A DNA stretch of 64,000 nucleotides from Acinetobacter populi. Its GTDB lineage: Bacteria; Pseudomonadota; Gammaproteobacteria; Pseudomonadales; Moraxellaceae. The translations under genes and the position numbers were made by a program. Position 1 is the first letter of the stretch, and the number at the start of each line of letters is the position of its first letter. The stretch lies in the NCBI RefSeq assembly GCF_002174125.1, contig NZ_NEXX01000004.1, positions 62,001-126,000 on the forward strand, read 5' to 3'. Below are positions 58,377 through 64,000 of the stretch, piece by piece. The notes under the pieces were generated by a model that was not told the origin of the DNA, searched no databases, and saw nothing but the letters and a program-made list of their open reading frames with translations.

Positions 58377-60827
58377 TTATTTCTTACGGCGGCTTAGCGT
58401 CGAGATCAATCCCATACCAATCAAACCAAACATGGTCCAAACTCCGAAACTACCAGAATTTGTTTTGCTTGTAGTACTGGCCTCACTTAAATCCAGATCA
58501 ACAATTACCGGATCATGATCAGATGAACGATAGGCATCTTCGGCATAGAATAAAGCTTTTTGTTCATCTGTTTTATACTCTTCATTATAATCCAGTACCG
58601 TTGGCTCATCGGCATTGATATGCCATGCAAAGGTTTTCTTCACAAGCGGATAAAGGTCTGTATCGGCAAGTGCATGGTCCAGATTCCCAGCTCCGCCATT
58701 CCCATTATTATTACTGGCGACACCAAATACATAACTATAACCTGTTTTACCTTCCCCAATTTTTTCATCTGTCAGTAAGGTTTTAAAACCGGCCTGTTCA
58801 AAAAGTAAAATCGGATCTTCTTTGGCATAACTGTTCATATCCCCCAAAATTAAGGTATTGCTTTTTGTTACGCCTGTCGGATTTTTTGCCAGCCATTGCG
58901 TTAATTTTTCGACCGAAACTTTACGCGTTGGATTCCAGCAGCTTTGTCCATCATCTTGATCAGCTTCTGTGTCGGTCGCACCGGAACAGCTTTTTGATTT
59001 CAAATGTTGTGGAACCACAGTAAAAGTTTTGCCACCCGAAATCGGCTGGAAACTTTGTGCAATAGTGGTCCGTGTTTTATTATCGGCAAAATCAAAAATC
59101 ACCGGATCATTTACGGGTTTTACCCGTTTGCTATTATAGATAATTGCCACTGCAATGGCATCAGTCCCCAATTTATCACCAGATTTTGGCGTAACATATT
59201 TCCAATCGGCACCCAAAGCATTGGTTAAATAGGCAACTGCACTGTTTTCACCATAACCATTGTTGGCAATTTCCATTAATCCATAAACATCAGCATCTAT
59301 GGTTTTTAAGGCACTCACAATTTTTTGATGCTGACGCTTAAACTCTGCTTCCGTCGTTGCCCCACGCTCGGTTGGAAAACCTTGTTCACCATTGTCATAG
59401 TTCAGGACATTAAATGCCGCAACCCGGATTTGTTTGCTGTCTTTGGCAACCATTGAAGGTCGCTTATTACTTTCCGCAACTACTTCTACAGTACTTTCCG
59501 TCAAAATTGGTTGGATCGCATAACCATAGGCCATACGGGAAAGTACACCTTTCACATTGACATTAACCTGTGCACCTGCACGCAAAGTATTCGCTGAACT
59601 AAAATTTTGTGGCCATAATGGATTAATGTTCTGTTTGCCATAGCCATCGTCGAGATTAATTTCCGAACGCTCATTGAGTTCGGCCAAAGTTTTTGCCTCA
59701 GATGAACCTGCTGAATAAAGCTGGGTTGGCATGTACAAACGGGAAGGTGTCAGACTCAAGGCACCATAACGTCCATAATTATAATTTTCACTGATGGTTA
59801 AAGCCTGAGTCGGTTTTAATTCAATCAATTCACCTTGATATTGTTCGAGCAAATTCAGACTGCTTAATGGTAAAGTGAGTGACTTGGGTTTAACCAGCGC
59901 AGAAAGCGAAGTATTACAGGTCAATACTTTGCTTACATCTTTAATTTGAAGCTGATTGTTATAGCTACCCAAGGTCCCATTCAAAATAACGTCATCACCT
60001 ACTTTTGCATCTGTAATGGTAGGCACATAGACAAAAATACCATTACTTCCCCCAGATTTTGCCGTCGTATCTGGTGTTTGCAGAAAAAAGCCATCATGTC
60101 CATTACTATAACGATAATCTGCGGTAATGATGCCTCGTACATTATATTTGGTGTTTTCGGTACCCTTTCGCACATCAGCAATCGCTGTGTATGTCGAGGC
60201 ACAGTTTAATGCTTCTACTGGTGTCGTTGATGTTGAATCAAGCGTTAAGTAGGTTGAATAAGCTGTCGGACTTGACCAGATTTTCCATGATTCATTCACA
60301 TCAAATGTTTGATAAATGTCTATACCACTATCTGCAACATTATTACTGGTTTTGGTTCGCTCAAAACTATTTTTTGCGGTTAAGACACTACCTGCAACAA
60401 CCCAGCCGATCTCCGGTCTAAACCCGACTTGACCAAAGATATCGATAGGAATTCCTTTATAGTAAAGGACAAGTGTATCATCACCATTCATGGTGAGATT
60501 ACCTACTTGTTTAACCGCATCGCCTAGCGTTGTTTTTAAATCGGCATGACCAACCAAATATTTCCCTTTACTCGCAAGATTCCCGGTCAAAGTGATCGTG
60601 GTTGTTGGCTTATCTGCTGCCGCACCATTTGCAAAAAGCTTAATTTGATAATCTGCCAGATTCACGGTTGCCGCATCAGGATTATAAACTTCCATCCCTT
60701 TGTTATTTCCACTTCCATGAATATAATGACTAAACATTAATTGTGCATGTGCCGAAGTGAAACAGGTAGACGCGCCGAGTAGCAAAAAAGATTGCATTAA
60801 AATATTGAGTTTCGAATTTTTCATCAC
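58377..60827 (-). CDS. ExeM/NucH-type extracellular endonuclease
   Basis: 816 residues. A signal peptide ends near TSAHA (about 28); a lamin-tail domain (about 30-150: HGSGNNKGMEVYNPDAATVNL) follows; then an OB-fold region (about 205-320); and an endonuclease/exonuclease/phosphatase domain (about 460-790) with IRVAAFNVLNYDNGEQG, GLMEIANNGYG, LILGDMNSYAKEDP and the catalytic SSDHDPVIVDL. The C-terminus is SGSFGVWTMFGLIGMGLIS then TLSRRKK, like a GlyGly-CTERM sorting signal (Ser/Gly patch, helix, basic tail), cleaved by rhombosortase in other bacteria. It probably degrades extracellular DNA for nutrients or biofilm control. Confidence 0.9.
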   Translation of the reverse strand: MMKNSKLNILMQSFLLLGASTCFTSAHAQLMFSHYIHGSGNNKGMEVYNPDAATVNLADYQIKLFANGAAADKPTTTITLTGNLASKGKYLVGHADLKTTLGDAVKQVGNLTMNGDDTLVLYYKGIPIDIFGQVGFRPEIGWVVAGSVLTAKNSFERTKTSNNVADSGIDIYQTFDVNESWKIWSSPTAYSTYLTLDSTSTTPVEALNCASTYTAIADVRKGTENTKYNVRGIITADYRYSNGHDGFFLQTPDTTAKSGGSNGIFVYVPTITDAKVGDDVILNGTLGSYNNQLQIKDVSKVLTCNTSLSALVKPKSLTLPLSSLNLLEQYQGELIELKPTQALTISENYNYGRYGALSLTPSRLYMPTQLYSAGSSEAKTLAELNERSEINLDDGYGKQNINPLWPQNFSSANTLRAGAQVNVNVKGVLSRMAYGYAIQPILTESTVEVVAESNKRPSMVAKDSKQIRVAAFNVLNYDNGEQGFPTERGATTEAEFKRQHQKIVSALKTIDADVYGLMEIANNGYGENSAVAYLTNALGADWKYVTPKSGDKLGTDAIAVAIIYNSKRVKPVNDPVIFDFADNKTRTTIAQSFQPISGGKTFTVVPQHLKSKSCSGATDTEADQDDGQSCWNPTRKVSVEKLTQWLAKNPTGVTKSNTLILGDMNSYAKEDPILLFEQAGFKTLLTDEKIGEGKTGYSYVFGVASNNNGNGGAGNLDHALADTDLYPLVKKTFAWHINADEPTVLDYNEEYKTDEQKALFYAEDAYRSSDHDPVIVDLDLSEASTTSKTNSGSFGVWTMFGLIGMGLISTLSRRKK

Positions 60828-60906
60828 TTGATAATCACAGGAAAAGTTAGCTTTAGCTTATTTTTTTGCTATGACATTCACATGAAAAATAAATAAATTT
60901 ACTCTT

Positions 60907-61701
60907 TTAGATTGTTTTCTCATTCAGATAACGCCAATAGCGTTTTGGCACATATTGCACATGCAGCTTGATGTTTTGTCGTGCCTGAATATTGATACTG
61001 CTAAAATAATCTTTCCAGAGCTGATCATATAACATTTCCTCCGCATCTAGCGCCACCACAAAATGCTGACTCGAACCAATCGCTATATGTGCATCAATCT
61101 CTTTGGCGCAAAGTGATACCTCGTGAATCTCCTGCAAATCATAATAAAGTCCGTAATGACGTTTTTCATCGTAAATTAGCCAGCGTTGATCCTGATAACG
61201 ACGTTTAAAATGTGGCTGGATCAAAGGCAGAACATTAAAATCCGGTTGAATCAAACTGAGAAATAAACCTTCAGCCGTCTTCTTAAAGCGAACAAAGGCT
61301 TCCATACGATGCTTTTCACGACCAACTTTTTTTGCCCATTGTGCAATCGCCAGAACACTGGGATGGGAATAATCTTTTTCTACTTGTGATTGTTGACGAA
61401 AAACATAAATACAATAATGAAATAGATGTTGATGCGCATCTATTGATTCGGATAAATAAGCAAAATAAAGCTGCCGTAAAGCCGATGCAGAAACTTTTTG
61501 TTTAAGTGCGTCCCAGACACGCTGGGCTTTTGCTTCATCACTGGGAACATCTATAAAATCTTCAAATAGATGACTTTGGGATAAGCCCTGATGGCAAAGT
61601 TCCACATAAAACTGTTTAAACTGAAATGCCCGAAATACACAGCATAATAATCCACTCATTGAACCATCAAAATGATAGCGTTGCAGTGCCAAAGATGCCA
61701 T
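60907..61701 (-). CDS. TIGR03915-type putative DNA metabolism/repair protein
   Basis: 264 residues. An N-terminal YHFDGSMSGLLCCVFRAFQ is the family hallmark; the middle VLAIAQWAKKVGREKHRMEAFVRF and the later DQRWLIYDEKRHYGLYYD also fit. The family always pairs with the radical SAM protein encoded one base upstream, and elsewhere is fused to a uracil-DNA-glycosylase domain, which suggests DNA repair or modification. The reaction is unknown. Confidence 0.85.
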   Translation of the reverse strand: MASLALQRYHFDGSMSGLLCCVFRAFQFKQFYVELCHQGLSQSHLFEDFIDVPSDEAKAQRVWDALKQKVSASALRQLYFAYLSESIDAHQHLFHYCIYVFRQQSQVEKDYSHPSVLAIAQWAKKVGREKHRMEAFVRFKKTAEGLFLSLIQPDFNVLPLIQPHFKRRYQDQRWLIYDEKRHYGLYYDLQEIHEVSLCAKEIDAHIAIGSSQHFVVALDAEEMLYDQLWKDYFSSINIQARQNIKLHVQYVPKRYWRYLNEKTI

Positions 61702-61702
61702 T

Positions 61703-62965
61703 TTAAAAGCCCAAACTCAGCTGTGGCGAAAGCTGTTTAATATATTTAGAGTGACTATTTTCCAGAATATTTTGCCGTATCTGATGCGGTTGTAATTCTT
61801 TTTGAAAGGAAGGGCTATCTTCACAGCGGATAAAATGTCTGGCACGGGAATAAGCAACACCAAGCCGTTTCAATAAATCGGTATGGATTTTGCCAAAGCG
61901 ACGGGCATCTATAATCTTTTTGGCAGATTTCACCCCAATCCCTGGTACACGCAAAATCATACGATACTCAGCACAATTTAAATCCACTGGAAATTGTTCA
62001 GGATGGCGTAAAGCCCAGCTCAATTTCGGATCAACTTCCAGATCGAGATTGGGATGCTGGTCATTAACAATTTCACTGGCAGCAAACCCATAAAACCGCA
62101 TCAGCCAGTCACTTTGATACAAACGGTTCTCTCGTAATAAAGGTGGGGCTGAACCGACCACGGGTAATAACTGATGTTCAGAATTAATCGGAATATAACC
62201 GGAATAATAGACACGTTTTAGTTTAAATTCCCGATAGTGATGATCTGCCATCATCAATACGTCTTGATCACTTTCCTGATGAGCCCCCACCACCATTTGC
62301 GTGGTTTGTCCCGCTGGGACATATTTCGGTACATGCTTAATGATTTGCCGTTCATCTTTCAGTTGAATCAGCCGATCACGTACCAGCCCCAAATCTTTCT
62401 GTACTTCCTGATGCGATTTTTCTGGAGCATAAATTTTAAGTCCTGTTTCCGTCGGCATTTCCAGATTGATACTCATTCGATCGGCATATAGGCCAGCTTC
62501 GTGAATCAGTTCCGGCGATGCCCCGGGAATGGTTTTTAAGTGAATATAACCGTTAAAATTCTCTTCCAGACGTAGTTTTCTAACTACCTGCATCATACGC
62601 TCCATAGTATGGTCGGCAGACTTAAAAATGCCTGAACTTAAAAACAGACCTTCAATATAATTACGACGATAAAAGTTAATGGTTAAATCCACCACTTCCT
62701 GCACGGTAAAGGCTGCCCGCTGCACATCATTGGAACGTCGGGACACACAATAAGCGCAGTCATAAATACAGACATTGCTAAATAATATTTTTAATAAGGA
62801 GACACAGCGCCCATCTTCGGTAAAGGTATGACAAATCCCTGATCGACTTGCGTCACCTAAGCCTTTGTCTTTATTTTTACGATTGCTACCACTAGATGAA
62901 CAAGACACATCATATTTGGCAGCATCGGCAAGAATATGGAGTTTTTCCCGGATTCGGTCGGACAT
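61703..62965 (-). CDS. TIGR03916-type radical SAM protein, putative DNA repair
   Basis: 420 residues from the ATG at 62965 (MSDRIREKLHILADAAKYD), the usual N-terminus; the start at 63004 lacks a clear site. The cluster motif is CIYDCAYC (Cx3Cx2C). An N-terminal patch, SCSSSGSNRKNKDKGLGDAS, is invariant in the family. A helix-hairpin-helix (LRVPGIGVKSAKKIIDARRFG) at the C-terminus suggests DNA binding. It forms a two-gene unit with the TIGR03915-type gene, one base apart. Radical SAM plus HhH suggests removal or modification of a base in DNA. Confidence 0.9.
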   Translation of the reverse strand: MSDRIREKLHILADAAKYDVSCSSSGSNRKNKDKGLGDASRSGICHTFTEDGRCVSLLKILFSNVCIYDCAYCVSRRSNDVQRAAFTVQEVVDLTINFYRRNYIEGLFLSSGIFKSADHTMERMMQVVRKLRLEENFNGYIHLKTIPGASPELIHEAGLYADRMSINLEMPTETGLKIYAPEKSHQEVQKDLGLVRDRLIQLKDERQIIKHVPKYVPAGQTTQMVVGAHQESDQDVLMMADHHYREFKLKRVYYSGYIPINSEHQLLPVVGSAPPLLRENRLYQSDWLMRFYGFAASEIVNDQHPNLDLEVDPKLSWALRHPEQFPVDLNCAEYRMILRVPGIGVKSAKKIIDARRFGKIHTDLLKRLGVAYSRARHFIRCEDSPSFQKELQPHQIRQNILENSHSKYIKQLSPQLSLGF

Positions 62966-63243
62966 GACTTTTCTCTTTATCGCAACATCAGCATACCCTA
63001 GCATGGGGCATTACTGACGTTAAGGGACTCTTCCATGTCGTGCGTCAAGACATGTCGTTAAAGTTTTGCTCTAAAGAAATTCCTATCTGGGTAAACAACA
63101 AAGTCGGTTAAAATTTCCCCGTTAATCATCATAATACTCAATACATTATTTACAATTCAAAATCTTCCTATTCTCAATCTATCCATAATTTTTATAGATC
63201 ATGACATACAGGTACTCTCACCTGATGAATTTAGTGAAAACTT

Positions 63244-63576
63244 ATGAATAAAATCATTGCTTCTGTTATGGCACTTGCCTTTACCACTTTAAGTGCAACC
63301 GCAATGGCGGCTTGTCCAACCGGTACAACGCTGGAAAAAGGGAAATGTGTTGCTATCGCAAAAACCACACAAAAAGCAAAAGCCACAACTACTGCGGCAA
63401 AAACAACTGTGAAAAAAGATAGCCAAAAAGCAAGTTCTACCGCCAAAACTGAAGTCAAAAAACTTGATAGCAAAGCAACTACAAGTAAAAATGCAGTAAA
63501 AGCAGAAACCAAAACAACTGCAACAAAAGCCAGCACAGATCTAAAACAAAAAGTTGATCAGAAAGCGAACTCTTAA
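63244..63576 (+). CDS. Secreted Lys/Thr/Ala-rich hypothetical protein
   Basis: 110 residues. A signal peptide ends TAMA (about 22), then a small Cys pair (ACPTGTTLEKGKCVAI) and a highly basic tail of Lys, Thr, Ala and Ser with no hydrophobic core, probably unfolded. It resembles histone-like tails and may bind DNA or anionic polymers outside the cell. No family recognised. Preceded by a 239-base gap with divergent promoters and followed by a terminator. Confidence 0.75.
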   Translation: MNKIIASVMALAFTTLSATAMAACPTGTTLEKGKCVAIAKTTQKAKATTTAAKTTVKKDSQKASSTAKTEVKKLDSKATTSKNAVKAETKTTATKASTDLKQKVDQKANS

Positions 63577-63593
63577 TTTCTATTCTCTTCAAC

Positions 63594-63622
63594 AAGAAGC
63601 AGGTCATCAATACCTGCTTCTT
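63594..63622 (+). terminator. Intrinsic terminator after the Lys-rich protein gene
   Basis: AAGAAGCAGGT (63594-63604) and ACCTGCTTCTT (63612-63622) pair perfectly over an 11-bp stem with a 7-base loop, followed by TAATTTTA. Confidence 0.8.
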
Positions 63623-63740
63623 TAATTTTAGCCAGCCCTTTTTCTTAAAGTCTTTAAATCCTATTTATTCCTGATTTTCTTCTAAGCTTGCTTTAAAATA
63701 CGATCAACGCATCAATCAAAAAATTGAGTATTAAAGACAT

Positions 63741-64000
63741 ATGCTTTTAGTCAGTGCCTGTCTGGCAGGCGAGCCAGTTCGTTACGATGGTCAGGACAGT
63801 GCTCATGATAAAATTCGGCAATTGATCCAGCAGGGAAAAGCAAAATTTGTCTGTCCTGAATTACTTGGCGGCTTTCCTATTCCCCGCTTACCTGCCGAAA
63901 TCGTCAATGGCACAGGGCTGGATGTGTTAAACGGCACGGCAAAAGTTATGGACTGTGCGGGTGAAGATGTGACGACACAATATCTTGACGGGGCTTATAA
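63741..64000 (+). CDS. DUF523 family protein (3' partial)
   Basis: The frame starts ATG at 63741 and is open to the right edge, 86 codons visible. LLVSACLAGEPVRYDGQDSA and VCPELLGGFPIPRLPAEI are the DUF523 (YbbK-like) signature, with conserved cysteines that suggest a metal or cluster site. Family function is unknown. Confidence 0.88.
   Translation, partial: MLLVSACLAGEPVRYDGQDSAHDKIRQLIQQGKAKFVCPELLGGFPIPRLPAEIVNGTGLDVLNGTAKVMDCAGEDVTTQYLDGAY

Noticed and set aside
63231..63536. Hydrophobic 101-codon frame on the minus strand
   Set aside because: It mirrors the Lys/Thr/Ala codons of the plus-strand secreted protein, whose signal peptide and ribosome binding context are better.

Overview
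The window looks like ordinary chromosome from an Acinetobacter-type gammaproteobacterium (Moraxellaceae). The evidence is AT-rich DNA, a lipase chaperone gene placed before its lipase gene, a minor pilin/PilY1 cluster ordered like the comC-comE-comF competence genes of Acinetobacter, an adenylate-kinase-free housekeeping order typical of gammaproteobacteria, and a SpoT whose synthetase domain looks degenerate. I see no prophage, insertion sequence, integron, CRISPR array, rRNA or tRNA.

Layout. 1-8116: end of an FAD-linked D-2-hydroxyacid dehydrogenase, two poorly known membrane proteins, a FUSC/YccS-like transporter, a TetR regulator, a TSUP permease and truB. 8257-10354: lipase chaperone and secreted lipase. 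10429-12600: rpsP-rimM-trmD-rplS operon (minus strand). 12890-20567: minor pilin operon fimT-pilV-pilW-pilX-pilY1 plus two pilin-like genes. 20673-25430: ispH, gmk, rpoZ, spoT, ridA. 25637-26538: iron genes bfd (with a Fur-like promoter) and a bacterioferritin. 26616-29015: Uma2-type protein, TfpX/TfpZ-like pilin accessory gene, a frameshifted second pilin gene, and pilA with a strong sigma-54 promoter match. 29461-32802: LemA and two TPM-domain proteins, then a predicted metal-dependent hydrolase. 32987-38965: gltB-gltD. 39375-47052: SPOR-domain protein, aroB, aroK, pilQ-P-O-N-M. 47211-49796: PBP1a. 49855-53094: mlaF-E-D-C-B. 53174-55266: an unlisted 43-codon membrane ORF and a DEAD-box RNA helicase with a long leader. 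55715-58119: three genes I do not recognise. 58377-60827: secreted ExeM/NucH-type nuclease. 60907-62965: a two-gene radical-SAM DNA repair/modification pair. 63244-64000: Lys/Thr-rich secreted protein and the start of a DUF523 gene.

Theme. Much of the window serves the cell envelope and surface: type IV pilus assembly (PilMNOPQ), minor and major pilins, Mla phospholipid trafficking, PBP1a, lipase secretion and a secreted nuclease. The most interesting signals are (1) the second pilin gene, broken by one missing T inside its prepilin leader, (2) a bacterioferritin that keeps the heme Met but lacks half of the ferroxidase ligands, (3) a tiny membrane protein ORF with a near-perfect ribosome binding site between mlaF and the helicase gene, (4) the still uncharacterised radical-SAM pair, and (5) structured RNA leaders before rplS and the helicase gene. 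Function calls come from motif and family recognition by eye; no database search was run.
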